From NCBI GenBank assembly GCA_019745415.1, contig JAIETF010000005.1, forward strand, positions 1 through 64,000: DNA of 64,000 nt, written 5' to 3'. The notes beneath the pieces were generated by a model. That model was not told the DNA's origin. It searched no databases and saw only the letters and a program-made list of their open reading frames with translations. The position numbers and the translations under genes were made by a program. The DNA is from Candidatus Obscuribacterales bacterium (GTDB taxonomy: Bacteria; Cyanobacteriota; Vampirovibrionia; Obscuribacterales; Obscuribacteraceae). Numbering within the stretch: the stretch's first letter is position 1; each line of letters begins with the position of its first letter. This document shows positions 1-9,207 of the stretch, piece by piece.

Positions 1-173
1 GGCAACATGGTTCTCGATGCGATTTCTCGACCGAGAGCGAAGTTGACCATGTAAATGTCTTTCAGTACCAGCTCTTCCAGGAAGCCTTCCTTCATACCAG
101 TCTCAGCGATGCTGGCTGGATATGGCGGAACAAACTCCTGTTGCTGCTGGGTCCCTGTTCTTACCTGTTGCAT
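1..173 (-). CDS. AAA-family ATPase, N-terminal fragment (cut by window edge)
   Basis: The minus strand reads from an ATG at 171-173 to the window edge without a stop, giving 57 codons. The N-terminus is proline- and glutamine-rich (FVPPYPASIAETGM) and is followed by EGFLEELVLKDIY and GREIASRTML. This pattern of a PxxPxSxxETG lead, then a short helical winged-helix-like segment, is what I recall at the start of a family of bacterial AAA ATPases of unknown role. The P-loop itself would lie outside the window, so the family call is from memory. A purine-rich AGAGAGA precedes the start. The gene lies 140 bp downstream of the transglutaminase gene on the same strand and may be transcribed separately. 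Confidence 0.55.
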   Translation of the reverse strand, partial: MQQVRTGTQQQQEFVPPYPASIAETGMKEGFLEELVLKDIYMVNFALGREIASRTML

Positions 174-313
174 GTGTATCTCTCTATTTGTGCAGCTTGA
201 CTACAGCCTTGCTATAACCTGCCATGTTGACCATGTAAGCATAGCAAATATAACCACTTTAGCGCGTTGCGCCGGTTCTTTCCAGCACCTGAGAGCCTTT
301 AGCTTATTAAAGT

Positions 314-2905
314 TCAGTTTTTCGCCGCAGTTGCCAAGCGCCTAATCTCTTCAGCTATCTCGGTTAGCTCGTCTAAATAGTCGTCCCCGCCGAATCTGTC
401 GGCGTTGTACAGCTCCATGAACTTACTGACAACTGGGCTTAGTGCTTCCGGCACAGTCCGTCCTTCATCTCTCAATGTGTCGAGGCGATCGCTTAGTCTG
501 GTTGAAATCTCGTCTACTGTCTCGGTGGGAAACTTGACGATGTCGAAACGTTTGAGGTCATCTAGGACTTCCAAATAAACTATGGTCGATGGTTTGTACT
601 GCGCCAAGAAGAGCTTCTCAGCCTTGTCTTTCTTGTGCTTGAAGTAGACCACCAGGCAGAAGACCAAGAGAGCCACGGCAAATAGGATAGCCAGAACACG
701 GGCGAAGGTCTGCATCACTTGTGGGTCGACTGTGCCAAGCATGGGCAGTTTAAAGCCTTCTTTGCCTTTTTCGCCGGGAGGCGGCGGTGGCTCCAGGTCA
801 GCCTGTTCTTGATTGCTCTTGTTGAGACCGTTCAAGTCGGTCAGGTTGCGTTTAGGCTTGCGGTTCGACTTTATTTCTTGGGCAAAGGGGTTCGCCAGTC
901 CGCTTCTGATGAACTTACTGAGGACATTCCCGCCCTCTTCGTGCGCCGGCAACCGTCCTGATGGAGTTGGATCGAAGGGAATCCAGTTCCAGTAAGGCAT
1001 ATAGATTTCGGTCCAGACATGGGAGTCTCTGCCTCTGATTTCAGAGAAGCCGGTGTTTTTATTGAAGGTGCCCGGCAGATAGCCGATGACCAATCTTGAA
1101 GGAATACCTTGGGCTCTGCAAAGAAGGGCATGGGCTGTGGCGAAGTGCCGGCAGCTGCCTGATTTCTTTTGGAAGAGAAAATTGTCGATTGCCTGATATG
1201 GATCTTCGCTGCTGTTCTGCTCTTTGAACAGACCATCGGCTTCGTATTGATAGTTGTTTTTTAGATAGTTTTGTATTTTTTCTGCGCGGGTAAACCAGTT
1301 GGCTTCAGGGTCTTCGCAAATCTTGTTGGATAGTTCCTTTAGTTTGTCCGAAAGTCCGCCGCTGAGCGTGAGGCAGCTTTTTGCTGTTTCAAGCTCATCT
1401 TTTCGTTCTTCGTCTACTTCATTGAGGGTTTCGAGCTGTTGCTTGCGCATCACCTCAAGATCGTAAATAGGCGACTGACAGATTACCGAGAAAGCCGAGC
1501 CGCGCAAAATCGGTTTGGTTGCTTTCACAGTGCCGTCTGTATCAAGCCTGATTTCATCGCCGGCGGTTCTGACAATCTGGGGAATCCAGCTGGTTGGCAC
1601 AAAATAGCCTAGATCGGCTTCGGCTCGGCAGTCTAGTTTGACTTCGAGGGTTGGCAGAGCGGGCGGCACATAGACTGAGTTAGAGTTGGTTAGGTCAAAG
1701 CCGAAAGTCTTGTTTTGTTTGAGGAGCATACTGCTGGTCGGCAATGCCCGTTTCCAGATCTGTCCGTCAAAACCGTTCATAGCGTATTTGCGCAGATAGA
1801 CATTGTGATTGCCTGAGACTTTCATGACCAAGGTCTCAGCCTGCGACTGGGGATTATTGAGATCGACGCCTTCTTTCTCGTAGGCTTCGCTTAGCACTTT
1901 GTCTTTCTTGACCTGCTCTTTGAGCTTGGCGGCTTGCGCCGGTGTGAGCGGTCCTTTGATTTTGCTCAAGTCAACATCGTCATTGTTCTTATTTAGGGGA
2001 GTCGCACTTACAGTTGTACTGCTGCCCTTGCCTGGTTTCTTGTCTTGAGCGGTAGTGCCGCCGGCGGTGCCATGTTCGCCGCCCTTGACCGTGAAGCTCG
2101 AGCCTCCGGTATCACGGCTTTCGGTGCCGCCTCTCAGGGCCTGGCTGCGTCCACCCTTGCCCAGCTGACTGCTCAGATAGGCTGATAAAGGAAAACGTGA
2201 GCGAATGCTGCCAATAAAGATGTCCAGTAAAGAATCGGAACGCGGCATTATTGTAAACAGCGCAAAGCTGGCGATGGGCAAAAGTAAGATTGGCAGGAAG
2301 CTAGTGAGAGAGAGTGCTCTCAATCTCTTTTCTACGACCGGTTGCTTGCTTTTGTCGGTAGCTGCCACCGCCCTTGATGGACCGAGTTCGTGGGAGCGCG
2401 ATGACGAATCGAAGAAGAGGAGCAGACCGGCTAAAACTGTATAGAGCAAGATAAAGAGACCGAAGAATGGATCTTTACCGCCGACGCCGGTAAGAAAAGT
2501 GAGAAGAGCAAGACCAATGAGAGAGGCTATGGAGAAATCAGTGCGGGTGCGCAGATCGAAGCAATGCAAGGCTGATAGCCCGGCGATTAGATGCACGAAA
2601 GCGGCCACGGCGGTGGCTGTCGAGCTCATATAGCCGTTTATCACTTCGAAAACAAAGTTGGTGAAAAGCAAGATTGTGCCGACCGTGGGCAGAGTGCCCA
2701 ACCAACCTGGTCGAGAATCTCTGTACAAATAGGCGAGATAGGAACCTAAGATGGCGGTGAGAACATAAAGTAGAGTGGCCACGGGCAACGTGGGCACATA
2801 GCAGGCTGCCGCCAAGAGCAGAACTAAGTTCATAATCAGGGCGGTAAGCCTGGTTCCGACCGAGCTTTCTGCTGCTTCTTCCCGTTTTTTCTTTTTCTGG
2901 TTCAA
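314..2905 (-). CDS. Transglutaminase-like membrane protein (TgpA type: TMs, transglutaminase core, C-terminal DUF4129-like tail)
   Basis: This 863-residue protein has about six hydrophobic segments in its first 230 residues. A long low-complexity linker (about 235-330) follows. The transglutaminase core has the expected triad: Cys585 in GSCRHFA, His629 in DSHVWTE and Asp645 in FDPTPSG. Another TM segment lies near residue 755, then a cytoplasmic helical tail resembling DUF4129. Proteins of this design are envelope-anchored cysteine hydrolases or transamidases, with the catalytic domain outside the membrane. The start is TTG; its first bases overlap the stop of the upstream DUF58 gene as TTGA, and GAGGAG lies 11 nt upstream, so translation is probably coupled. 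Its position third behind moxR and DUF58 is the family's usual context. The exact substrate is unknown. Confidence 0.88.
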   Translation of the reverse strand: MNQKKKKREEAAESSVGTRLTALIMNLVLLLAAACYVPTLPVATLLYVLTAILGSYLAYLYRDSRPGWLGTLPTVGTILLFTNFVFEVINGYMSSTATAVAAFVHLIAGLSALHCFDLRTRTDFSIASLIGLALLTFLTGVGGKDPFFGLFILLYTVLAGLLLFFDSSSRSHELGPSRAVAATDKSKQPVVEKRLRALSLTSFLPILLLPIASFALFTIMPRSDSLLDIFIGSIRSRFPLSAYLSSQLGKGGRSQALRGGTESRDTGGSSFTVKGGEHGTAGGTTAQDKKPGKGSSTTVSATPLNKNNDDVDLSKIKGPLTPAQAAKLKEQVKKDKVLSEAYEKEGVDLNNPQSQAETLVMKVSGNHNVYLRKYAMNGFDGQIWKRALPTSSMLLKQNKTFGFDLTNSNSVYVPPALPTLEVKLDCRAEADLGYFVPTSWIPQIVRTAGDEIRLDTDGTVKATKPILRGSAFSVICQSPIYDLEVMRKQQLETLNEVDEERKDELETAKSCLTLSGGLSDKLKELSNKICEDPEANWFTRAEKIQNYLKNNYQYEADGLFKEQNSSEDPYQAIDNFLFQKKSGSCRHFATAHALLCRAQGIPSRLVIGYLPGTFNKNTGFSEIRGRDSHVWTEIYMPYWNWIPFDPTPSGRLPAHEEGGNVLSKFIRSGLANPFAQEIKSNRKPKRNLTDLNGLNKSNQEQADLEPPPPPGEKGKEGFKLPMLGTVDPQVMQTFARVLAILFAVALLVFCLVVYFKHKKDKAEKLFLAQYKPSTIVYLEVLDDLKRFDIVKFPTETVDEISTRLSDRLDTLRDEGRTVPEALSPVVSKFMELYNADRFGGDDYLDELTEIAEEIRRLATAAKN

Positions 2906-4494
2906 AGGTGTGATAGCTCCTCAAATTCAGAAAGTGAGGCCAAAATACGTCCATAGCGTGCCGGTTTCTCACCGGCAGCAGCGGGGGCGGTGCCTTCGCT
3001 GCGTCTGTCGCCCGAGCCCATGGCATGCAAGGGAATGGGAGCGGCAGCCTGGCGTTTGGCACTGAGTAAGGTGCTGTCAGCTTCGAGATAGGCGCGGGAA
3101 AGGACCCAGAGGTCCACTTGCCGATTGGCTCTCTCTTCGGTAGCGCGATCTTTGGGCGCGCTCTCTTCTTGCTCCTGGTCGATATTCTCGGAGGGGCGAA
3201 CTGTCAAAAGTGCCATCGTATCTGAAAAGCCCACTTGCGGTACCTTGGCTCTATATTCCGAGTCTTGCAGCGACAATGCTTCCACTCTAGCAAGTATTTG
3301 CGAAGACCACCCGATACCTCTGGCAATGGGCGGCAAGTCGGTCAAAATTTCAGGAAGACTTTCATGGTCTTCATCCAAGCTGGGGATGACGAACAGTTCG
3401 GGAGCGCCGCCCAGTTTATAGCCCAATTGCAAAAGAGAAAGGGTGATGGATACAGCCAACTCGAACTGATCTTCGTTTTTCCAGTCGGAAGTAAGGTCGA
3501 GTAGAACATCAAAACCTGGCAGACCCTCCGACTCAAACTCCCGAATCATCAGTTTTCCGGTCTTGGCTGAACTGGGCCAGTGAATGAAGCGTGGACTATC
3601 GCCGCTTCTAAACTCTCTGAGCGAGCGTACCGAGGCCGAGGTGAGAGCCGCTATTGGTCTTGATGATGAGAAGAAAAGGGCGGAGTCACCGGTTGCCCTC
3701 AGGCGAAAGAGGAAATTGCCGTCGATATTATTGATGCGCGGATAGACCGTCATCTGGGGCAGGCTTGAACGGCTACCGTCTATGGCTCTGGTGGTATTGC
3801 CTGAATAGAGTTTGTCTTTGTCTTGTACTTCCAAGCCGCTCGCCAATTCGGCAGCAAATTTATCGGTTAGCTTAGAGCGCTTGTTCCACCAGGCTAGACC
3901 AAAGGGGTAGCAACTAAAAATCTCAATTGCTTCTAAGGTATAGACTCCACGCCTAAGTCTCGGTGTTTGGGCCACCACCCAAGCTTCGCTGGTCAGGTGC
4001 TCCACCATGATCGGTCTGAGCATATTTTCTTTCTCGCCCAGACGTACAAGCTTGATTTGCACCAATAACCATTTGATGGGCAGAAATTTAGCAAGGAAGC
4101 CCCACCAGTCTTTGCGGGTTACTTTTACTCTGAGATTGAGGCGCTCGCGGGCGACTGCCTCTGAAGGCAGATTGAAGAAGACCTTTGTTTCCAATACTTG
4201 AAAGAGGGGCAAAAGCACCCCGAGAACAACTGCTGCCAGTGCCACTGCTGCCAGCATATAAGCCCAAAGGTTGCCGGTTTCAGAACCAAATATATATAGC
4301 GAAAGAAAGAGAAAAACAATGACGAAAAAGCGAGTTTCGAGTATGAGATCTAGTTCGGCCGCGTCTCGGTCGAACTTAAATGTGAACTTCAAGCCTTTCG
4401 GCTTCAGTTCTTCTTGCAGTTTGTCTTTGCCCTTCGAAGAGAATCTATACCGGAACGGGGACTTCTTCGAGGACTCTTTCAATAAGTTGAGCAT
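2902..4494 (-). CDS. DUF58 domain-containing membrane protein
   Basis: Two hydrophobic segments occur near residues 55-95, followed by a beta-rich region and then the DUF58 signature around LREFRSGDSPRFIHWPSSAK and LMIREFESEG. The C-terminal third carries a VWA-like fold in most relatives (FDVLLDLTSDW here). The 530-residue length is somewhat longer than the common 400-residue members because of an N-terminal basic stretch and a disordered tail rich in Ala, Glu and Arg. It overlaps the upstream moxR gene by 50 bp as drawn, which is long, so the true start may be a later GTG or TTG. DUF58 proteins work with MoxR ATPases, and this gene sits between moxR and the transglutaminase gene. Confidence 0.88.
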   Translation of the reverse strand: MLNLLKESSKKSPFRYRFSSKGKDKLQEELKPKGLKFTFKFDRDAAELDLILETRFFVIVFLFLSLYIFGSETGNLWAYMLAAVALAAVVLGVLLPLFQVLETKVFFNLPSEAVARERLNLRVKVTRKDWWGFLAKFLPIKWLLVQIKLVRLGEKENMLRPIMVEHLTSEAWVVAQTPRLRRGVYTLEAIEIFSCYPFGLAWWNKRSKLTDKFAAELASGLEVQDKDKLYSGNTTRAIDGSRSSLPQMTVYPRINNIDGNFLFRLRATGDSALFFSSSRPIAALTSASVRSLREFRSGDSPRFIHWPSSAKTGKLMIREFESEGLPGFDVLLDLTSDWKNEDQFELAVSITLSLLQLGYKLGGAPELFVIPSLDEDHESLPEILTDLPPIARGIGWSSQILARVEALSLQDSEYRAKVPQVGFSDTMALLTVRPSENIDQEQEESAPKDRATEERANRQVDLWVLSRAYLEADSTLLSAKRQAAAPIPLHAMGSGDRRSEGTAPAAAGEKPARYGRILASLSEFEELSHL

Positions 4495-5440
4495 GGCTGA
4501 CCCGGTTGTCTCTCACCTTGGGAATAATTCTGTGACCTAATACATAGGGGGCGAGCAATTTGACGTCGTCTGGTTTGACATAGTGTCTGCCGTCTACCAA
4601 TGCCGCTGCCTGTGCCGCTCTCATCAATAACTGACTGCCGCGGGGGCTGACTCCCAAGACGATGGAAGGGTGTTTGCGCGTAGCACCAACCACGGTGACA
4701 ATATAGTTTTTGATTGACTGCTCAACGATAATACTTTTTACGACCTGTCTCGCTTCCAATACTTCTTCTTCTGAAAGAACTGCATCGACAGTAAAGGAAC
4801 CTTCATCTAAGGTTTTGTCCAAGATTTCCACTTCCTGGCTGGGTTTGGGATAACCCAGAGACAGTGAGATCATAAAGCGGTCCAGCTGGGCTTCCGGTAG
4901 GGGGAAGGTGCCGTGATATTCGATAGGGTTTTCTGTAGCAATAACAAAGAAGAGGTCGGGCAATCTTCTTGTTGCACCGTCTGTGGTGACTTGGTTCTCT
5001 TCCATGGCTTCCAGCAAGCTGGACTGTGTTCTAGGAGTGGCTCGGTTGATTTCGTCGGCCAGCAATATATTGGTGAAAATCGGACCGGGCATAAATTTGA
5101 AAACGCCTTCTTTCGCTTCAAAAACACTCACCCCACTGATGTCGGAAGGCAGAAGGTCGGGGGTGCATTGAATACGCTTGAACTTTGCATGCACAGACTG
5201 GGCGAGAGTCTTTGCCAGGAGGGTTTTTCCTACCCCGGGAACGTCTTCAATCAGGGCATGACCACCGGCTAGAAAGGCTACCACTGAAAGACGAGTAGCA
5301 TGTTCTTGTCCAACCAGAACCCCGTTGATATTGTCTAGAAGAAGCTGAATCTTGGGCGCTAGGTATTGCACCTTCTGGGCCGGGGTGCCGTCATATCTGT
5401 CGTCCATGTCGTGCACGCCCGTATTTCTATGACTGTCCAA
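4445..5440 (-). CDS. MoxR-family AAA+ ATPase
   Basis: The protein has 331 residues, typical for MoxR. Walker A is DVPGVGKT (66-73), Walker B is LLADE (126-130) followed by INRATPRTQSSLLEAMEE, and the sensor region includes ATENPIEYHGTFPLPEAQLDRF. MoxR ATPases act as chaperones that activate or assemble VWA-containing partners, here most likely the DUF58 protein. The start is TTG, chosen because AAGGAG lies 7 nt upstream; the next in-frame ATG is codon 12. It is the first gene of a three-gene minus-strand operon, with a plausible promoter at 5513-5541. Confidence 0.93.
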   Translation of the reverse strand: MDSHRNTGVHDMDDRYDGTPAQKVQYLAPKIQLLLDNINGVLVGQEHATRLSVVAFLAGGHALIEDVPGVGKTLLAKTLAQSVHAKFKRIQCTPDLLPSDISGVSVFEAKEGVFKFMPGPIFTNILLADEINRATPRTQSSLLEAMEENQVTTDGATRRLPDLFFVIATENPIEYHGTFPLPEAQLDRFMISLSLGYPKPSQEVEILDKTLDEGSFTVDAVLSEEEVLEARQVVKSIIVEQSIKNYIVTVVGATRKHPSIVLGVSPRGSQLLMRAAQAAALVDGRHYVKPDDVKLLAPYVLGHRIIPKVRDNRVSHAQLIERVLEEVPVPV

Positions 5441-5512
5441 TCTGGGCTCCTTCTGAGTTAATGCCTAATCAATACTAATGACTAAACTAATGACTAAATT
5501 TGGTCTGGCAAG

Positions 5513-5541
5513 ATTATACTGAGTTGAACCAAATTTGCCCA
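5513..5541 (-). promoter_or_regulatory. Sigma70-type promoter of the moxR operon
   Basis: On the minus strand a perfect TATAAT (5518-5513) is preceded, after 17 nt, by TGGGCA (5541-5536), a four-of-six match to TTGACA. Transcription would begin near 5506, about 65 nt before the TTG start of moxR. The promoter overlaps a 9-bp inverted repeat AAATTTGGT/ACCAAATTT (5496-5504 and 5528-5536) and adjoins a tandem repeat of ACTAATGACTAA (about 5473-5498). These could be operator sites, but that is conjecture. Confidence 0.5.
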
Positions 5542-5651
5542 TCCAGCTGGCATTTCTAATCTCTTTGACCCTGGTTTGCCAAGTAGCCGGAATTAGAGTA
5601 ACTGCATCGAGCTCAATGCAGCTTAAATCAGTTTTCTAGAGGTTCTTTACT

Positions 5652-6164
5652 ATGACTATTGAAATGGCCGAAGCTAATACCGCAAGAATTGAGAAAAGCC
5701 CCAAGAACGATATGCCTGATGCCTTGGCAATGTCTGTCTACGACGATATGCAGTCCTTTTCAGGCAAGCGCTCGCTTGCTGCCCGTGCCGGCGGCGAGGC
5801 TATTACGACAACCAGTCTAGATTTTTCAAGCAATATCTATGCTTCTGAAAATAAAGAGAATGTGAGCGGCGAGCCCTCCAAGGGCGCTATAAAAGGTGGC
5901 GAACAGAAAGGTGCTCTTGAGAAAGGGATCAGTTCACCTTCCTCCTCTGAACCTAAGGATAATGAAATAGCTGAACGCAGCACTCCGCTTGCTGCAGCAC
6001 AGAGAGAAGCTAGGCTTGCCAGTCGCGGTGACGAAATGAATGATGTGATTCAGCGCGAAAGCAAGGACAATGAAATTAATGAAGCAGAGCGTTCCACCCC
6101 GCTCGCCATTGCCCAGCGCAACCAGCGTCTAGCCAATTCGGTCAATGCTAGACCGGCTTGGTAG
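5652..6164 (+). CDS. Hydrophilic hypothetical protein with two internal repeats
   Basis: I do not recognise this 170-residue protein. It has no signal peptide or membrane segment and is rich in Glu, Ser, Lys and Ala. Its C-terminal half holds two copies of a unit reading KDNEI(N)..ERSTPLAxAQRxxRLA (about residues 107-125 and 137-166), which suggests an intragenic duplication. The ATG start has AGAGG 9 nt upstream. It stands alone between the divergent moxR operon and glyQ. Coding is supported by the codon pattern and by the amino-acid repeat, not by homology. Its composition resembles the N-terminal regions of the proteins at 17221 and 34518. Confidence 0.6.
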   Translation: MTIEMAEANTARIEKSPKNDMPDALAMSVYDDMQSFSGKRSLAARAGGEAITTTSLDFSSNIYASENKENVSGEPSKGAIKGGEQKGALEKGISSPSSSEPKDNEIAERSTPLAAAQREARLASRGDEMNDVIQRESKDNEINEAERSTPLAIAQRNQRLANSVNARPAW

Positions 6165-6381
6165 CGCTTTGCATCTGCCGGAGGAGAGGTAAATCTGTTA
6201 CGAGGTTCGGGTTGTCATTAGAGCTTCGCCCTCAGCCGAGAAGCTCAAGCCATAATCTAAAACCGGAAATATAAAGCCGAAAAGTAAAGAAGACCCTCAA
6301 GATGTCCCTTGAGAAGACCATTAGCCCAGGCGCTTTTGCTAAACTTTAAAAAATTAGGACTGCAGATACAGCGGGTGGGCA

Positions 6382-7335
6382 ATGGCTCTTACTTTTCAAC
6401 AAGTAATTCATAACCTTAATGACTTTTGGGGACGGCAGGGTTGTGTGGTGATGCAACCTTTCGATCTTGAAAAGGGTGCCTCCACAATGAGCCCCGGCAC
6501 TTTTTTGCGGGTGCTCGGTCCGGAGCCCTGGAATATGGCCTGCGCCGATCCCTGTCGTCGTCCTACCGATGGACGTTACGGCGAGAACCCCAACCGTTTG
6601 CAGCACTACTTTCAGTACCAGGTGATTTTGAAACCTTCTCCTGACAATGTGCAGGAAATCTACCTTGAGAGTCTCAAGCAGCTGGGAATCGATCCTCTGG
6701 AGCATGACATCAGATTTGTGGAAGACAACTGGGAGTCTCCCACTCTCGGTGCTTGGGGAGTCGGTTGGGAAGTTTGGTTAGACGGTCTTGAAATTACTCA
6801 GTTTACTTATTTTCAGCAGGCCGGCGGCTTAGACGTCAGACCGGTGGCGGCTGAGATTACATACGGTGTCGAGCGTCTTTCTATGTATCTGCAGAATGTA
6901 GACAATGTCTATGACCTGCAATGGAACGACACAGTCAAATATGGCGAGCTTTATCATGCCAACGAAGTGCAGCAGTCTACCTATAACTTTGAAAAGAGTG
7001 ACCCCGAGATGTTGAATACTTTGTTCCATCTTGCCGAGAAGGAAGCTTTGCGCTTGCTTGATGAAAAGCTGGTACTGCCTGCATACGAGCAGATTCTCAA
7101 GTGCTCACATACTTTCAACTTGCTCGATGCTCGTGGTGTGCTCGGTAGAGATGAGCGTATGGCCTGCATCTTGAAAATTCGCAAGTTGTCCGAGAGAGTG
7201 GCGCGCGGCTTTTTGATTCACCGAATTGAGCTTGGCTTCCCGCTTTTGCCCGAAGGCGAGCGTCAAGAGGCTGTAGCCCTCTTTAGAGATAAATATCTAA
7301 AACCGGCAGAAAAAGGGCCTGCCAAGGTGAAGTAA
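6382..7335 (+). CDS. glyQ: Glycine--tRNA ligase alpha subunit
   Basis: The 317-residue protein is a close match to bacterial GlyQ. It begins [20 protein letters not shown] and carries [31 protein letters not shown]-like [18 protein letters not shown], and the class II motifs around [12 protein letters not shown] and [12 protein letters not shown]. GlyQ pairs with the beta subunit GlyS to form the tetrameric glycyl-tRNA synthetase and contains the aminoacylation site. A GGGTGGGCA ribosome-binding region precedes the ATG. No glyS follows; the next gene is a phosphodiester glycosidase behind a terminator. A split location of glyQ and glyS is therefore expected elsewhere in the genome. I see no T-box in the 216-bp leader. 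Confidence 0.97.
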   Translation: MALTFQQVIHNLNDFWGRQGCVVMQPFDLEKGASTMSPGTFLRVLGPEPWNMACADPCRRPTDGRYGENPNRLQHYFQYQVILKPSPDNVQEIYLESLKQLGIDPLEHDIRFVEDNWESPTLGAWGVGWEVWLDGLEITQFTYFQQAGGLDVRPVAAEITYGVERLSMYLQNVDNVYDLQWNDTVKYGELYHANEVQQSTYNFEKSDPEMLNTLFHLAEKEALRLLDEKLVLPAYEQILKCSHTFNLLDARGVLGRDERMACILKIRKLSERVARGFLIHRIELGFPLLPEGERQEAVALFRDKYLKPAEKGPAKVK

Positions 7336-7360
7336 CCTCACGGTTGTCAGATGTATATAC

Positions 7361-7390
7361 AAAGGGCGCAGGCTAGAATCTGCGTCCTTT
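7361..7390 (+). terminator. Intrinsic terminator downstream of glyQ
   Basis: AAAGGGCGCAG (7361-7371) pairs with CTGCGTCCTTT (7380-7390) over 11 positions with one G-T pair and an 8-nt loop. The run after it is only moderately T-rich (CTGTCTTCTAGCTGTTTTT). It lies 26 bp after the glyQ stop. Confidence 0.65.
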
Positions 7391-7434
7391 CTGTCTTCTA
7401 GCTGTTTTTATTTGCACGACGGAAGAAATACTGC

Positions 7435-7468
7435 TTGAATAAGTAAGTGTGAAAACGGGTATATATCA
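7435..7468 (+). promoter_or_regulatory. Putative promoter of the phosphodiester glycosidase gene
   Basis: TTGAAT (7435-7440) and TATATA (7460-7465) are separated by 19 nt. The -10 region lies in CGGGTATATATC, and the same 12 bases with the same 19-nt spacing recur before the gene at 34518. Spacing is 2 nt longer than ideal, so confidence rests mostly on the recurrence. Confidence 0.4.
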
Positions 7469-7493
7469 ATCTGTGATCTAGCAGGAGATAGAA

Positions 7494-9176
7494 ATGAAGG
7501 GCCGCGCCATTATTAGCTTTGCTGCTCTCTCGGCGCTGGCTGCCTGTGGTCTCAATTTGATGCAAGGCTTGGCAAGCCCGCCGGCCCAAGCCGCTAATTT
7601 AAAAAACAGATCGGCTAAAGAACTTCTTGCTCTTGGTTTTGTGCCAACGCCCATGCCTCATGTTCGTTCGCATTCAACACTCAGGCGTGGCGTCTATCTA
7701 AATAAAAATCGCAATAGCTCATGGTCTAGGTTAGGTAAGTCTTCGACCAAACCTATGGGTTCCGGCAGTTCCGTCAACAGCAGTGGTCCAAGCCAACCGA
7801 CCTCATCTGCTGCCGCCAATGTACCGACTACACCGGCGCAAAAGTCAGCCCGCAATGCGGCGCCTTCCAATTTTGAATTGAAGACGATTTCAGTTAAAGA
7901 GATTTATCAAGGGGTTTTCTACAAAGTTTTTTCAGGCAAGTTGCCCTCGGGCGGGCGCGCTCGCATCAACCTGCTCGACATAAATATGTCGGCATCACCT
8001 GTGCGCTTGCGTCCGGTGACCGGGTCTTATGCCTTCTCTCGCCTAAAAGATGTGCGCGAGCACAGTCGTGACAGTGGTGCTATTGCGGCAATCAATGCCA
8101 ATTATTTCAAAACTAATGGTGTGCCTTTGGGTACCTTGATTCAAGATGGCGATTGGCTGGCCGGACCGCTCTACGACCGCGTTACTCTTGGCTTTACCCA
8201 GGGTGGTTATGCTCGCATTGATAGAGTTTCCCTACACGGCTTACTCTATACCGATTCTATTGAGCATCCGGTCCTTTGGATCAATAACGTCAATCAACCG
8301 AGGCGCACTGGCTCGCATTGCATTCTCTATACCCGTCACTGGGGTGCCAAAGCCACCCTGCCTTATCCTGGCGTCTTGATCGCAGTCGACGCCGGCGGAC
8401 GGGTTGTTGACCGCGATGATCTCAAGTTGGATATTCCCTACGGCGGTTACGTTTTGGCTGACTCAAAAGGCTCAGCCATTTCCTCACTTAAAAATGGCGA
8501 GAGTGTCAATATAAGATGGAAGATCAGCCCCGGCACCTGGGATAATGTGGTCGAGGCTGTGAGCGGCGGGCCACTGCTTCTCAAAGATGGCAGATTAGCT
8601 CTTGATCTTAAAAAAGAGAAGTTTCCCGCCAGCTTTGTCGGCAGTCATATTCATCAACGCACTGCCTGCGGTATCACTAATGATGACCATCTTCTTTTGG
8701 CTACCTTTGAAGGTCCGCATACGATGTACGATGTGGCTAAGTTCTTTCAGTCTCATGACTGCAGCGAGGCTATGAATCTTGACGGCGGTGGATCAACCAC
8801 TATGGTGGTTGATGGACGCACTGTTACGGCTAATGCCCATTCTTCTCAGCGTCGAGTCGCTGTCGCTCTCGGTCTTTTCCCTCCTGAAAAGGCGCGAGCT
8901 TTAGAGTCATATTTGGGCTCATCTTATAGACCCCGTGAAGACTTAAGCAGTCTGGTGGGCACTTCCTTTTTGCCCTACGAAAAAATTTACCGGCAGGCTG
9001 AGAATCTTGAAGCCGTCGATCCTCTTATGACCAAGTTCATGCATTTCGATTTTACCGGTCAGTCCGATACCGTTCGCGAGGCATCGGTCAGTCTTCCCGA
9101 GTCCGGGCTCAGTGAAGATAAGTCGGGACCGTACCAAAAGGCTTCCGAATCTGCTACATTGAACTTTTCTCGGTAA
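7494..9176 (+). CDS. Secreted phosphodiester glycosidase family protein (NAGPA domain)
   Basis: A signal peptide is clear: MKGRAIISFAALSALAACGL, with a likely cleavage after AQA near residue 34. A Ser/Pro/Asn-rich linker runs to about residue 120. The NAGPA-type domain follows, with AAINANYFKTNGVPLG, GYVLADSKGS, AVSGGPLLLKDG and the signature EAMNLDGGGSTTMVVDG near residue 430. The domain is named for the mammalian enzyme that uncovers mannose-6-phosphate; bacterial members hydrolyse sugar phosphodiesters in the envelope or outside the cell. The C-terminal 90 residues have no domain I recognise. GGAGATAGAA precedes the ATG. The ROK sugar kinase 31 bp downstream may act in the same sugar pathway. 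Confidence 0.88.
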   Translation: MKGRAIISFAALSALAACGLNLMQGLASPPAQAANLKNRSAKELLALGFVPTPMPHVRSHSTLRRGVYLNKNRNSSWSRLGKSSTKPMGSGSSVNSSGPSQPTSSAAANVPTTPAQKSARNAAPSNFELKTISVKEIYQGVFYKVFSGKLPSGGRARINLLDINMSASPVRLRPVTGSYAFSRLKDVREHSRDSGAIAAINANYFKTNGVPLGTLIQDGDWLAGPLYDRVTLGFTQGGYARIDRVSLHGLLYTDSIEHPVLWINNVNQPRRTGSHCILYTRHWGAKATLPYPGVLIAVDAGGRVVDRDDLKLDIPYGGYVLADSKGSAISSLKNGESVNIRWKISPGTWDNVVEAVSGGPLLLKDGRLALDLKKEKFPASFVGSHIHQRTACGITNDDHLLLATFEGPHTMYDVAKFFQSHDCSEAMNLDGGGSTTMVVDGRTVTANAHSSQRRVAVALGLFPPEKARALESYLGSSYRPREDLSSLVGTSFLPYEKIYRQAENLEAVDPLMTKFMHFDFTGQSDTVREASVSLPESGLSEDKSGPYQKASESATLNFSR

Positions 9177-9207
9177 GCGATTCTGCTAGTTTTGTAGGTG
9201 CTTTGAC

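Noticed and set aside
55-345. 96-codon plus-strand ORF with many Cys and Ser
   Set aside because: It lies opposite the AAA ATPase start and the end of the transglutaminase gene, and its composition is that of antisense sequence.
6165-6381. Possible T-box or other riboswitch before glyQ
   Set aside because: Only a small 6-bp hairpin (6296-6313) is visible; there is no T-box sequence or antiterminator.
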